Shown: positions 17,269 to 25,995 of the stretch, piece by piece
Layout of the letters: each line of letters starts with the position of its first letter
Numbering within the stretch: the first letter of the stretch is position 1
Assembly: GCF_014852585.1 (NCBI RefSeq)
Contig: NZ_JACVBX010000006.1
Location: forward strand, 248,001 to 312,000
Length of the DNA stretch: 64,000 nt
From: Pseudomonas sp. PDM18
GTDB taxonomy: Bacteria > Pseudomonadota > Gammaproteobacteria > Pseudomonadales > Pseudomonadaceae
Direction of reading: 5' to 3'
Notes under the pieces: model-generated
What the model was told of the DNA's origin: nothing
Database searches by the model: none
Seen by the model: the letters and a program-made list of their open reading frames with translations, nothing else
Program-made: the position numbers and the translations under genes

Positions 17269-19122
17269 TCAGAAGCTGACGCCCAGGCTGACGGCGAGGA
17301 AATCGCGGTCGGTGTTGACGTTGTAATCACCGCCGAAGTAGTCGGTGTAACTGATGCTGGCGGTGTAGCGGGTCAGGTATTCGGCATCGAGGCCGACGCT
17401 GACTGACTTGTCACCCTCGTTGAAGGTCGGGCCGTAGCCCTGCACGTCGTGAGAGAACGCCAGGTTCGGACGCAGCGAGACGCCGCCGATCAGATCGTTG
17501 TATTCCAGGCCCGCGCGCACGCGGTAGCCCCAGGAGTTCTGGGTATAGAAGCCCTTGTCGTCGCACTGGCCGGGGTTGGCGGTGTTCACCACCCTCTGGC
17601 AGATCGCGTTGCCCGACAGCCCCAGCAGCGCCGAAGAGCCGGCACTGGCCAGCTCGCCGTTGCCGTACACGCTGCTGCGTCCGAAGCGCAGGTCGGAGCC
17701 GTCGGTGGAGCCCAGGTCGGCGATATGGCTGAATCCGATCTCGCCCACCAGCGTCAGTCGCTCGGCGCCGATTAGTTCGATCTGGTCGAAGGTGTTGGTG
17801 AAGGTCATCTGCGCCTGGGTGAACGGCTTGCGCTCGTAACCCTGGATCAGCGAGCCGTAGGCCGAGTCGGCCCAGCCGCTGGAGAAGATCGGCAGGCCGC
17901 CGTTGACCAGCGGGCTGGTCGCCGCGGAGCCGAGGGTGGCGGCGCCGGAGACGTCGCTGGAATTGATGCCCAGCGGCATGTTCGGCCGGTAGCTGATCTC
18001 GCCCTGTACCGCGGTGCTGCCCCAGGTGGTGTTGAAGCCCAGGCCGTAAAGGCGGATGTCCTCGGGGTAGTCCAGGTACCAGCGCGCGGTGCTCACGCCG
18101 CCCTGCCCGATCAGCCCGCCGACCGGGTCGGCCAGCGCGCCCTTGCCCACCACCCAGTTACTGGTCGGCGTGCGGCTGTGGTAGTTCATCGCATAGGCGG
18201 AGAACTCGGTGTCGTTGTACATCCAGCGCAGCGCCACGCCGAACTGGCCGCCGTCGCGGGCGTCGTGGTCCTTGCCACGCGGTACGTAGCCATAGCCACC
18301 CTTGATACCGGTGCCGTCGATGTCACGGTCGAAGTCGCTGCCGTTCACCGCCATGTTGATGTCGCAGCCCTTGGCCGCCACGTCGCTGCCGAAGAAGGTG
18401 CCGCAGTTGTCCGGCACGGTCTTCTCCCACTCCAGCTGGTAGAAGGCCTCCATGGACAGGGTGTCGGTGAGCCCCTGGTTGAAATACAGCATGCTCACCG
18501 GGATCAGCGCTTCCTTCACCTCGGAACCGGGGCGGCGCAGCGCGGCGACGTCCGCCGGGTTGATCGAGTTGATGCCGTTCTGGATGAAGGTGCTCTCGCC
18601 CCAGCTCACCACCTGGCGGCCCACGCGCACGGTACCCGGCCGGTCCTGCAGTTCGTAGTTGTGGTAGAGGAAGGCGTCGAGCAGCTCGGCGCCGGAGGAC
18701 TGGGCGGCGGTATCGCGACCGCTGTCGTCGATGTCATAGAGCGGACGGTGTTCGTCCTTCAGTTCGAAGTCGTACCAGTACTTGCCACGCAGGAACAGGC
18801 CACTGTCGCCGTACTTCAGCTCCAGGTCGTGCAGGCCCTTGAAGATCTTGGAGAAGGTCTCGCCGCGCTTGAAGTTCAGCCGACCGTCATCGGAGGTCTG
18901 GCTGGATGCCGTGCCGCCGTTGCGGGTGCCGATGAATTTCTTGTCCGGGCTGTCCATCGCCCAGCTCGCGCCGATGGACAGGGTCGAGTCGAAGCGACCC
19001 TCGATTTCCCCCACGTTGAAGCTCACTGCCTGAGCCGAAGATGCCCCGCCAAGGGCCATGCTGGTAGCCAGCGCCAGCGCGTGCGGCTTGAAGCCTGCGG
19101 CGCCGGTTATTGTTTTTTTCAT
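17269..19122 (-). CDS. DUF1302 outer-membrane protein, copy 2
   Basis: A 617-residue barrel-like protein. The ATG at 19122 has GGAG seven bases upstream and a long signal peptide (MKKTITGAAGFKPHALALAT, cleavage near SSAQA). The mature protein starts VSFNVGEIEGRFDSTLSIGA. Shared motifs are SWGESTFIQNGINSINPADV and DYPEDIRLYGLGFNTTWGS, and it ends GVSF with a C-terminal Phe recognised by the BAM machinery. This pair has no dedicated regulator beside it; the upstream gap to capA is about 280 bp and holds its promoter. Confidence 0.9.
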   Translation of the reverse strand: MKKTITGAAGFKPHALALATSMALGGASSAQAVSFNVGEIEGRFDSTLSIGASWAMDSPDKKFIGTRNGGTASSQTSDDGRLNFKRGETFSKIFKGLHDLELKYGDSGLFLRGKYWYDFELKDEHRPLYDIDDSGRDTAAQSSGAELLDAFLYHNYELQDRPGTVRVGRQVVSWGESTFIQNGINSINPADVAALRRPGSEVKEALIPVSMLYFNQGLTDTLSMEAFYQLEWEKTVPDNCGTFFGSDVAAKGCDINMAVNGSDFDRDIDGTGIKGGYGYVPRGKDHDARDGGQFGVALRWMYNDTEFSAYAMNYHSRTPTSNWVVGKGALADPVGGLIGQGGVSTARWYLDYPEDIRLYGLGFNTTWGSTAVQGEISYRPNMPLGINSSDVSGAATLGSAATSPLVNGGLPIFSSGWADSAYGSLIQGYERKPFTQAQMTFTNTFDQIELIGAERLTLVGEIGFSHIADLGSTDGSDLRFGRSSVYGNGELASAGSSALLGLSGNAICQRVVNTANPGQCDDKGFYTQNSWGYRVRAGLEYNDLIGGVSLRPNLAFSHDVQGYGPTFNEGDKSVSVGLDAEYLTRYTASISYTDYFGGDYNVNTDRDFLAVSLGVSF

Positions 19123-19404
19123 GCTGCTCTCCGCCTGGATCGTGCTGGTCACGGCAAGCCGTGCCACCCCTGCTCCGCGGCTCTTGGGCCGGGAGGCGGT
19201 CGCATGGTAAGAGCGCTGTCACACCCCTGACTTCTGAAAAAAAGTGATGCCCATAGCCAGAATGAAACCGCCGGCACCTCGCTGCGCGTGAGGCATTTCG
19301 GGTGATAACCGACGGCTATCGCGATACCCAGGATTCAGCCGACCCGGGGCGCGCATTGCCCTAAAGTCCGCCGCCATCAGCGACTCCCGACCCTGAGGTG
19401 GACC

Positions 19405-20727
19405 ATGAAGATTGCGTTGACCGGCGACAGCATCCTGCAGCGCCGCCTGAACAGCCGCGAAGACCAAACCCTGCTCCCGCTGTTCGACCTGCTGCGCGGC
19501 GCCGACGTCAGCTTCACCAACCTGGAAGTGCTGCCCAACGACTTCCAGGGCGACGCCGTGCTGGAAAGCGGCGGCTCGCACTTCGGCGCGCCCTCCTGGG
19601 TTCTCGACGAACTGGTGGACGGCGGCTTCGACCTGTTCTCCACCGCCAACAACCACAGCCTGGACTACGGCATCGCCGGCCTGCAGGCCGCCCACGCGCA
19701 GCTGGACAAGCGCGAGCTGCTGTTCGCCGGCACCGGCCGCAACCTCGAGGAGGCCCGCCGCCCGGTGTACTGCACCAAGCCTGCCGGCACCGTCTCGCTG
19801 CTGGCCTGCACCTCCACCTTCGGCAAGGGCCAGGAAGCCAGCGAGCAGGCCCGCGACATGCCCGGCCGCCCCGGCCTCAACCCGCTGCGCTACGACACCG
19901 TGCACCAGCTCGACGCCACGCAGATGGAAGCCATGCGCGGCATCATCGCCAGCCTCGGCCTGGACCGCCTCTACCAGGGTGCGGTGGACCTGGGCTTCGC
20001 CCACCCGATTCCCGATCCGTCGCTGGCGGTATTCGGCCCCTTCACCCCGCTGCTGTTCCGCCAGGGCGAAACCTCGCGCCTGCGCACCCTGCCGCGCAAG
20101 AAGGACATGGACGACATCCTGCGCTGGGTCGAGGAAGCGCGAACGTTATCCGACGTGGTGGTGCTGAGCATCCACGCCCACGAACTGGGCCACGACGCCA
20201 AGGGTGAGTGGGACCTGGAAGTGGCTGCCGAATTCATCCAGCCGGTAGCCCGGCGCATGATCGACGCCGGCGTCGATATCGTGGTTGGCCACGGCCCGCA
20301 CCTGCTGCGCGGCATGGAGATATACAACGGCAAGCCGATCTTCTACAGCCTGGGCAACTTCATCGGCCAGAACGAGCTGGTGGAGCGCCTGCCGGCGGAC
20401 AGCTACGAGCAATTCCGCGTGGACCGCAACCAGACGCCTTCGAAGGTGTTCCTGCAGCGCACCCAGAACGACACCCGCAGCTTCCCCTCCGATGCGCGCT
20501 TCTGGGAGAGCCTGGTGCCGGTCTGCCAATTCGACGGCCGCCGCCTCACCGGCATCGAGCTGCACCCGGTGAGCCTGGGCCTAGGCGAAGCGGTGCACCG
20601 CCGTGGCCGCCCGCGCCTGGCCGAAGGCGAACACGCACAAGCGATCCTGCAGCGCTTCGCCGCGTTGTCGGAACCTTACGGTACTCGGCTGTCGGTGGAC
20701 GGTTCGATTGCGCGCGTCACACTCTGA
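19405..20727 (+). CDS. CapA-like metallophosphatase-fold protein (PGA_cap)
   Basis: A 440-residue protein of the CapA / poly-gamma-glutamate synthesis family, with a calcineurin-like fold. It begins directly with MKIALTGDSILQRRL and has no signal peptide, so it appears cytoplasmic. Motifs include NLEV, STANNHSLDYG (about 85-95), SIHAHELGHDA and GHGPHLLRGMEIYNGKPIFYSLGNF. The ribosome site GAGGTGG is strong. No capB/capC polymer genes are nearby, so polyglutamate synthesis is unlikely; similar stand-alone CapA proteins have unknown or hydrolase roles. A strong terminator follows the stop. Confidence 0.88.
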   Translation: MKIALTGDSILQRRLNSREDQTLLPLFDLLRGADVSFTNLEVLPNDFQGDAVLESGGSHFGAPSWVLDELVDGGFDLFSTANNHSLDYGIAGLQAAHAQLDKRELLFAGTGRNLEEARRPVYCTKPAGTVSLLACTSTFGKGQEASEQARDMPGRPGLNPLRYDTVHQLDATQMEAMRGIIASLGLDRLYQGAVDLGFAHPIPDPSLAVFGPFTPLLFRQGETSRLRTLPRKKDMDDILRWVEEARTLSDVVVLSIHAHELGHDAKGEWDLEVAAEFIQPVARRMIDAGVDIVVGHGPHLLRGMEIYNGKPIFYSLGNFIGQNELVERLPADSYEQFRVDRNQTPSKVFLQRTQNDTRSFPSDARFWESLVPVCQFDGRRLTGIELHPVSLGLGEAVHRRGRPRLAEGEHAQAILQRFAALSEPYGTRLSVDGSIARVTL

Positions 20728-20734
20728 TGCCGCA

Positions 20735-20772
20735 GCGCCGGGCAGCCACAAGCTGCCCGGCGCCCTCTTCTT
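20735..20772 (+). terminator. Strong hairpin terminator after capA-like gene
   Basis: A perfect 12-bp stem GCGCCGGGCAGC (20735-20746) with loop CACAA and complement (20752-20763) is followed by CCTCTTCTTCCC. The tail is pyrimidine-rich rather than pure T, so termination may be incomplete. It starts eight bases after the stop codon and separates capA from the response regulator. Confidence 0.75.
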
Positions 20773-20781
20773 CCCATACCC

Positions 20782-21462
20782 ATGACCACAGCCCGCATTC
20801 TCATCGTCGAGGACGACCAGCGCCTCGCCGCCCTCACCCGCGATTTCCTCGCACAGCACGGCCTCCGCGCCGCCATCGAGCCTGACGGCGCGCGCGCCGC
20901 CGAGCGCGTGCTGGACGAACGCCCAGACCTGGTGATCCTCGACCGCATGCTGCCTGGCGAGGACGGTCTGTCCATCTGCCGACGCATCCGCCCGCGCTAT
21001 CAGGGCGCAATCCTCATGCTCAGCGCGCGCTCCGAAGACACCGAGCAGATCGACGGCCTGGAGAACGGCGCCGACGATTACGTCTGCAAGCCGGTGCGCC
21101 CCAGCCTGCTGCTGGCTCGCGTGCGGACCCTGCTGCGCCGCCCCCGAAGCGCGGCCGAGCCGGCGGAACGGCTGGAGCATTCGGGACTGATCCTCGACGC
21201 CCGCCAGCGCGAAGTGCGGCGCAACGGCTCGCGCATCGACCTGACCGGCGCCGAGTTCGACCTGCTCTGGCAACTCGTCGCCCACGCTGGCCAGACTCTC
21301 AGTCGCGATGAGCTGCTCCTGACCTTGCGTGGCATCACCTGGGACGGCATGGACCGCTCGGTGGACGTGCGCGTCGCCCACCTGCGCGCCAAGCTCGACG
21401 AAGACCCGCTGCGGCCGCTGATCGTCACGGTGCGCGGCAAGGGCTATCGCTTCACCGGTTAG
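20782..21462 (+). CDS. OmpR/RstA-family response regulator (orphan)
   Basis: A 226-residue response regulator. The receiver domain (about 5-115) has acidic residues at EDD (10-12), phospho-Asp 54 in VILDRMLPGEDG, and the conserved Lys in GADDYVCKPVRP, a loop typical of RstA. The C-terminal winged helix (about 130-225) ends YRFTG with DVRVAHLRAKLDEDP. No sensor kinase gene follows, so its partner must be encoded elsewhere. There is no good ribosome site; the ATG follows the tail of the capA terminator by ten bases. Confidence 0.9.
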   Translation: MTTARILIVEDDQRLAALTRDFLAQHGLRAAIEPDGARAAERVLDERPDLVILDRMLPGEDGLSICRRIRPRYQGAILMLSARSEDTEQIDGLENGADDYVCKPVRPSLLLARVRTLLRRPRSAAEPAERLEHSGLILDARQREVRRNGSRIDLTGAEFDLLWQLVAHAGQTLSRDELLLTLRGITWDGMDRSVDVRVAHLRAKLDEDPLRPLIVTVRGKGYRFTG

Positions 21463-21484
21463 CAGGAATCCCCTTTGTTGAAGC

Positions 21485-21556
21485 GCGCTTGCTCGCGAAC
21501 CTGCCCAGCATTGGCGCTGCCGGTGATTCTGTTCGCGAGCAAGCTCGCTCCTGCAA
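21485..21556. repeat. REP doublet (REPIN-like inverted pair)
   Basis: GCTTGCTCGCGAAC (21487-21500) and its perfect inverse GTTCGCGAGCAAGC (21531-21544) flank a 30-base spacer; the right copy continues TCGCTCCTGCA. This is the classical Pseudomonas REP core (TTCGCGxGCAAGCxCGCTCCT). The pair lies between the response regulator and the alginate lyase gene and is likely a mobile REPIN that folds into a hairpin. Confidence 0.85.
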
Positions 21557-21649
21557 AAGTGCCGCCATGACCGCCTGGCCGAAAATTCGTCGCGCGGGGA
21601 ACCCCGTCCAGTCAAACCAGGCATCCTCACCGCCGCAGGAGTGCCCGGC

Positions 21650-22324
21650 ATGACCGTCAACATCGACAACCTCAACATCGCCCTGCCCGTAGGAAAGACG
21701 CCGACCGATACCGTCTCTATCGAAATCCCCGGTCCGCAGGCGCTGGCGCAATATCCCCAACTGGTCACCCGCCTGCCCGACGGCAGCCTGCAGCTCACCG
21801 CGCCGACCAAGGGCGTAGCGAGCAAGAGCGTCCACCGCACCCGCTGCGAGTGGAAGGAACCGATCTATTGGGCCCTGAGCGGCGCCACCGAGCATGTGAA
21901 CCACCAGCTGATGAAGGTCACCCAGGTGAACTCGGCGCAGAAGGTGGTGGTGGCGCAGATGCACGTGAAGGACGACGACAGCCCGCTGCTCAAGGTGTTC
22001 TGGCAGAAGGGCAAGCTGACCATGGGTTTCCGCCAGAACTTCAATCAGACCACGCCGGTGAACAGCACAGTGCTGGACAACGTGCCTCTGGGGGCGGAGT
22101 TCGACATCCTGATCCTCGCCACTTCCAGCCTGATGCTGACCGTGCAGGCCAGTTGCAACGGGCGCAATTCGGCGGTGCCGTCGATGCCGCTGGATGCCAG
22201 CTGGGCAGCGCGGGTGTTCGACTTCCATGGCGGGGTCTATAACCAGATCGACTTCACCGACACGACCCTGGCGAGCGATGCTTCGGTGTGCGTGATCAAG
22301 GACCTACAGATCAGGCACGCGTGA
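21650..22324 (+). CDS. Polysaccharide lyase family 7 alginate lyase, cytoplasmic type
   Basis: A 224-residue PL7 (alginate lyase 2) enzyme that cleaves alginate by beta-elimination. The three family motifs are visible in variant form: RTRCEW (63-68) for the R-E-R motif, QMH (103-105) for QIH with catalytic His105, and FHGGVYNQ (192-199) for YFKAGxYNQ with Tyr197. There is no signal peptide, as in the small P. aeruginosa PL7 enzyme, so it acts in the cytoplasm or leaves by another route. I chose the ATG at 21650 because CAGGAG is well spaced there; the in-frame GTG nine bases before abuts that site. No other alginate gene is adjacent. Confidence 0.88.
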   Translation: MTVNIDNLNIALPVGKTPTDTVSIEIPGPQALAQYPQLVTRLPDGSLQLTAPTKGVASKSVHRTRCEWKEPIYWALSGATEHVNHQLMKVTQVNSAQKVVVAQMHVKDDDSPLLKVFWQKGKLTMGFRQNFNQTTPVNSTVLDNVPLGAEFDILILATSSLMLTVQASCNGRNSAVPSMPLDASWAARVFDFHGGVYNQIDFTDTTLASDASVCVIKDLQIRHA

Positions 22325-22425
22325 GCGCGCGCCTTACAGGCGCTGTTCGCGGGCGTGGCGCACTTCTACAGAAAAGCGTCGGCTTCCGGTAGGCTGTGAG
22401 GGCGTCCCATTCAGAGCCTATCCGC

Positions 22426-23022
22426 ATGCCCGCCCTCACCTGCCCCCACCTGAACGGCAATCACGTCGAACTCCTGCCCCTGCGCGCGGAACATGCGCAG
22501 GCGCTGCTCGAAGCAGCCGCCGATGGCGAACTGTGGAACCTCAAGGTCACGGTGGTGCCCGGTCCGGATACCGTCGCGAGTTATATTGCCAAGGCCGAAA
22601 AGGGCCTGGAGGAAGGCAGCGTCCTGCCCTTCTCCATCCTCGACCGGCGCACCGGCAGGATCGTCGGCAGCACCCGCTTCTGGAAGGTCGACCGCGCCAA
22701 CCGCAAGCTGGAGATCGGCCACACCTGGCTAGCCCTGTCGGCCCAGCGCACGCCGATCAACAGCGAGGCCAAGCTCCTGCTGCTGACCTACGCCTTCGAG
22801 GAACTCGACTGCGTGCGCGTGCAGTTCACCACCGACGAGTTGAACGAGAAGTCCCGCGCCGCCATCCTGCGCCTGGGCGCGGTGCAGGAAGGCATCGTCC
22901 GCCACGAGCGCATCATGCCCGACGGCCGTAAGCGCAACTCGGTGCGCTTCAGCATCGTCGACAACGAGTGGCCCGAGGTGAAGGCGCGGCTGCTGGAAAG
23001 GCTCGGCCGCGCCCCGACCTGA
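22426..23022 (+). CDS. GNAT family N-acetyltransferase (RimJ/RimL type)
   Basis: A 198-residue acetyltransferase using acetyl-CoA. Order of elements: GNHVELLPLRAEHAQALLEA at the N-terminus, SILDRRTGRIVGSTRF beta strands, LEIGHTWLA, then the acetyl-CoA helix region INSEAKLLLLTYAFEELDC and ELNEKSRAAILRLGAVQEG. It belongs to the Acetyltransf_3 subgroup that includes ribosomal-protein and small-molecule acetylases. ATG 22426 is used; the frame is open ten codons further up without a ribosome site. It converges on the aldehyde dehydrogenase with a 7-bp gap. Confidence 0.85.
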   Translation: MPALTCPHLNGNHVELLPLRAEHAQALLEAAADGELWNLKVTVVPGPDTVASYIAKAEKGLEEGSVLPFSILDRRTGRIVGSTRFWKVDRANRKLEIGHTWLALSAQRTPINSEAKLLLLTYAFEELDCVRVQFTTDELNEKSRAAILRLGAVQEGIVRHERIMPDGRKRNSVRFSIVDNEWPEVKARLLERLGRAPT

Positions 23023-23029
23023 GAGCCGC

Positions 23030-24532
23030 TCAGCCCTGGTAGAACACCTCGTCGCTGTACGGATACCACCAGGAGTGGATCTGCGGCTGGTGGTCGATGA
23101 TCACCATCTTCGAGCGGCGGAACGCATCCAGCCCCTGGCGGCCCAGCTCGCGGCCCATGCCGGACATCTTCCAGCCGCCGAACGGCAGCGCATCGTTGTC
23201 GATCAGCGGGTTGTTCACCCAGACCATGCCCGCTTCCAGGCGATCCGCCGCTTCCATGGCTTCGGCCAGGTCGGTGGAGAACAGCGAGGCGCCGAGGCCG
23301 AAGGGCGAGTCGTTGGCCAGCCGCACCGCCTCGTCGAAGTCCTTCACCTTGCAGATCGCGGCCACCGGGCCAAAGCACTCCTCGTGGAAGATCGCCATGG
23401 CCGGGGTGACGTCGGTGAGGATGGTCGGCTCGTAGTACCAGCCCACCGGGAACTGCTCGGGAATGCGCCCGCCGCAGACCAGTGTGGCGCCCTTGGCGAT
23501 GGCGTCATCCACCAGGCGCATGACCTTGGCGCGGGCCGCCTCGCTGACCATCGGGCCGATCTCGGAATGCTCCAGGCCATGGCCGATGCGCAACGCGCGG
23601 GTGCGCTCGGCGAAGCGCGCGACGAACTTGTCGTGCACTTCATCGACCACATAGAAGCGCTCCGCCGAGGTGCAGATCTGTCCGCTCAGGTGGAAGGCCG
23701 CAGTCACCGCACCGGCCGCCGCGACCTCCAGCGGTGCATGGCGGGAAATGATCATCGGGTCGCTGCCGCCGGCCTCGATCACCGCCGGTTTCATCCGCTC
23801 GGCGCAGGCCACCGCCACCGCCTTGCCGGCGGCGACGCTGCCGGTGAAGGCCACGGCGTGGGTACGCTCGGACTGCACCAGGCGCTGCGCGGTGCTGGCA
23901 TCACCCGGAACGCAGCTGACCATCCCAGCCGGCAGCACCTTGAAGTGCTGCATGAATTTCAGCGTGCACAATGTGGTGCTTTCCGCCGGCTTGACGATGC
24001 AGGCGTTGCCCGCCGCCAGCGAGGCGGCCAGAGTCCAGCACATCAGCAGGATGGGGAAGTTGAACGGCATGATGTGCACGCTGACGCCGTAGGGCTCGTA
24101 GCGCACATGCTGGAACGAGCCGAGCTGCGTGGTACCGGCGACCTTGCCGGCCTCATCGCGGGCCATTTCGGCGTAGTAGCGGAAGATCGGTGCGCAGTTC
24201 GCCAGTTCGCCCATGGCTTCGGGGAACGGCTTGCCCATTTCCAGGGTCATCAATCGCGCCACTTCGCGCTGGGTCACCTGGTCCGTTTCGATGGTGTTGG
24301 CCAACTGGTGAAGGATCGCCGCGCGGGACTTCGCGTCCACGAGCTTCCACTCGCGCTGGGCCGCGTTGGCCGCGTCGATGGCGGCGTCCACGTCTTCCGC
24401 GTCGCACAGGGCGATGCGTCCGACCGGGGTGAGGTCGGCGGGGTTGATGATGTCGCGCAGGCGCTGCGTCGCCACGCCCTGGTAATGCGGGCCGATGAAA
24501 CGCAGGGGCCGATCAACGTGAAAGTCGGTCAT
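23030..24532 (-). CDS. NAD(P)-dependent aldehyde dehydrogenase (last gene of ABC/GT operon)
   Basis: A 500-residue aldehyde dehydrogenase oxidising an aldehyde to an acid. Catalytic residues: N158 in PFNFP, K181 in KPAE, the glycine loop FTGSVAAGK (229-237), E253 in VIEAGGSDP and the nucleophile C287 in GQICTSAER. It most resembles the semialdehyde/betaine-type class rather than CoA-acylating enzymes. Its ATG overlaps the kinase stop in a 4-bp ATGA arrangement, so it is translationally coupled; the longer open frame upstream is an out-of-context extension across the kinase gene. It is the final gene of a nine-gene operon and presumably oxidises a product made from the imported substrate. Confidence 0.92.
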   Translation of the reverse strand: MTDFHVDRPLRFIGPHYQGVATQRLRDIINPADLTPVGRIALCDAEDVDAAIDAANAAQREWKLVDAKSRAAILHQLANTIETDQVTQREVARLMTLEMGKPFPEAMGELANCAPIFRYYAEMARDEAGKVAGTTQLGSFQHVRYEPYGVSVHIMPFNFPILLMCWTLAASLAAGNACIVKPAESTTLCTLKFMQHFKVLPAGMVSCVPGDASTAQRLVQSERTHAVAFTGSVAAGKAVAVACAERMKPAVIEAGGSDPMIISRHAPLEVAAAGAVTAAFHLSGQICTSAERFYVVDEVHDKFVARFAERTRALRIGHGLEHSEIGPMVSEAARAKVMRLVDDAIAKGATLVCGGRIPEQFPVGWYYEPTILTDVTPAMAIFHEECFGPVAAICKVKDFDEAVRLANDSPFGLGASLFSTDLAEAMEAADRLEAGMVWVNNPLIDNDALPFGGWKMSGMGRELGRQGLDAFRRSKMVIIDHQPQIHSWWYPYSDEVFYQG

Positions 24533-25581
24533 GGAATGCTCCGCAGGGATTCGGATGAAGCCAGGCGCTGGGCGATCACGTCGCTCTCCAGCGGCTGGCG
24601 CCAGTTCGGCAGATGGGCGTCGAGCAGCGCTGCCAACGGGCGCAGCTGTTCGCTGTCGAGCGCGCGCTGGAACAGCCGCAGCACGCGCGGCAGATGCTTG
24701 AGGTAGCCGTGCTTGCCATCGCGCCTGGCCAAACGCACGAAGATGCCAAGTACCTTGGCGTGGCGCTGAGCGGCGAGCACCTGGAAATCGGCCATGAAAC
24801 GCCGGCCGTCCACTTCCGGGCGCTGGCTGAGATACTGGGTGAGCAGGGTCACGCGCAGGGTTTCGGGAATGTCGCGGCGCGCGTCTTCGAGCAGGGACAT
24901 GAGGTCGTAGGCCGGCGCGCCGAAAAGCGCATCCTGGAAGTCCAGCAGCCCGCAAGCCGCCACGCCCGCCCTGCCCTCCAGCAGCATCAGGTTGTCAACG
25001 TGGTAGTCGCGCAGCACCAGCACTTCCCGGCGCAGCGAGACATCGCGCCAGAGCGCGGCGAACTCCGCAAGATAGCGTTCGCGGATCTGCGCAGCGGCCT
25101 TCTCGCCCACCAGCAGCGGCGCATACCAGTCAATGAACAGCGCCGCTTCGTCCTCCAGCTTCTGCCCGTCGTAGGCCGGTACGCCTTCGGCGGCCTGGGG
25201 GCCCGCGCGGTGCAGGCGCACCAGCGCTTCAACAGCCAGGCGGTATAGCACCACCTCGTCATGGCTGTCGGCGAGCAGCCGGGTATAGGTGGCGTCGCCG
25301 AAGTCTTCCACGAGCGCCAGGCCCAGCTCACGGTCGGCGGCCAGTACGCTGGGCGCCGACAGACCGCAATCGCGCAGCAACTGCGCCACCCGCAGGTACG
25401 GGGCCAGCGGCTCGGCACTGGGTGGCGAATCCATCAGCAGTAGTCCCTTGCCGTCGAGGCGGAAGTAGCGCCGCGCCGAGGCGTCCGCCGGCAGCGCGGT
25501 GATCGCAGCGCCGGCCAGGCCGCTGCCGGCGAGGAAGGTCTCGCGGGCGGCGGCACGGGTGGTTTCGCAAGGCAGGTTCAT
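24529..25581 (-). CDS. AmgK-like / APH-family small-molecule kinase
   Basis: A 350-residue kinase of the aminoglycoside phosphotransferase fold (PF01636, COG3178-like). It has DASARRYFRL (33-42) typical of AmgK-type sugar kinases, the Brenner-type catalytic motif RDYHVDN (H194, D196, N197) and the metal motif LLDFQDALFGAPAYDL (D214, D217). AmgK phosphorylates C1 of MurNAc/GlcNAc, but that gene normally accompanies the nucleotidyltransferase murU, which is absent here; other family members phosphorylate amino alcohols. It sits between the cupin and the aldehyde dehydrogenase (overlap 4 bp) in the ABC/GT operon, so its substrate is probably the imported compound or its derivative. Confidence 0.85.
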   Translation of the reverse strand: MNLPCETTRAAARETFLAGSGLAGAAITALPADASARRYFRLDGKGLLLMDSPPSAEPLAPYLRVAQLLRDCGLSAPSVLAADRELGLALVEDFGDATYTRLLADSHDEVVLYRLAVEALVRLHRAGPQAAEGVPAYDGQKLEDEAALFIDWYAPLLVGEKAAAQIRERYLAEFAALWRDVSLRREVLVLRDYHVDNLMLLEGRAGVAACGLLDFQDALFGAPAYDLMSLLEDARRDIPETLRVTLLTQYLSQRPEVDGRRFMADFQVLAAQRHAKVLGIFVRLARRDGKHGYLKHLPRVLRLFQRALDSEQLRPLAALLDAHLPNWRQPLESDVIAQRLASSESLRSIP

Positions 25582-25585
25582 GGCA

Positions 25586-25930
25586 TCACCGGATCATGTA
25601 GACCTTCTTGATGGTCTCGTGCACGGTGCACACGCCCTTCCAGTCCTTGGGGAAGAAGGCCGCGGTGTCCGGCTCGATCTCGATCACCTCACCGGACTCG
25701 TGCACGTAGGTGCAACGGCCCTCAAGGAAGTGGCAGAACTCGTCGCTGGTTACGTGGCAAAACCACTTGCCCGGCGTGCAATGCCAGATGCCGCATTCGG
25801 ACTGGCCTTCAGGCCCCTTGTGCAGGACCACGCCGCTGACATGGGATTCGCCCTCTAGCATGGTCGGGATCACGCCCCAGTCCTTGAGTTCGGTGACCTG
25901 CAGCGGGCGGTAGATAACGGGGGTCTTCAT
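25586..25930 (-). CDS. DUF861-type cupin protein, copy B
   Basis: A 114-residue single-domain cupin starting MKTPVIYRPLQV with GGAG six bases upstream; the longer frame upstream has no support. The cupin motif CHVTSDEFCHFLEGRCTYVH and the second-half GEVIEIEPDTAAFFPKDWKG match the DUF861 / Cupin_3 group, which includes ureidoglycine aminohydrolase-like folds and many small proteins near amine catabolism genes. It is clearly paralogous to the next cupin. It lies 4 bp before the kinase gene, inside the operon. Whether it is an enzyme or ligand-binding protein cannot be said. Confidence 0.85.
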   Translation of the reverse strand: MKTPVIYRPLQVTELKDWGVIPTMLEGESHVSGVVLHKGPEGQSECGIWHCTPGKWFCHVTSDEFCHFLEGRCTYVHESGEVIEIEPDTAAFFPKDWKGVCTVHETIKKVYMIR

Positions 25931-25995
25931 GTACATCTCCTTCGATGGCCGTCCGCACGGACGGCCGGGTAAGGCGTAGCCGGTGGGTTCGGAAA

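Noticed and set aside
16015..17406. 463-codon plus-strand frame opposite DUF1329 copy 2
   Set aside because: Val/His/Arg-rich antisense shadow typical of high-GC genes, with no motif or ribosome site; similar long frames opposite 3413-4606, 38712-40274 and 45151-46851 were dismissed for the same reason.
19405..20727. CapA gene taken as evidence for a poly-gamma-glutamate capsule
   Set aside because: No capB, capC or export genes nearby and no signal peptide or membrane anchor in this protein.
21474..21560. REP doublet considered as an intrinsic terminator of the response regulator
   Set aside because: The arms are 30 bases apart and no T-tract follows; the sequence matches the Pseudomonas REP core better.
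24533..24955. N-terminal extension of the aldehyde dehydrogenase to 641 residues
   Set aside because: The extension overlaps the kinase gene in another frame and is not ALDH-like; the ATGA overlap start at 24532 gives a normal 500-residue enzyme.
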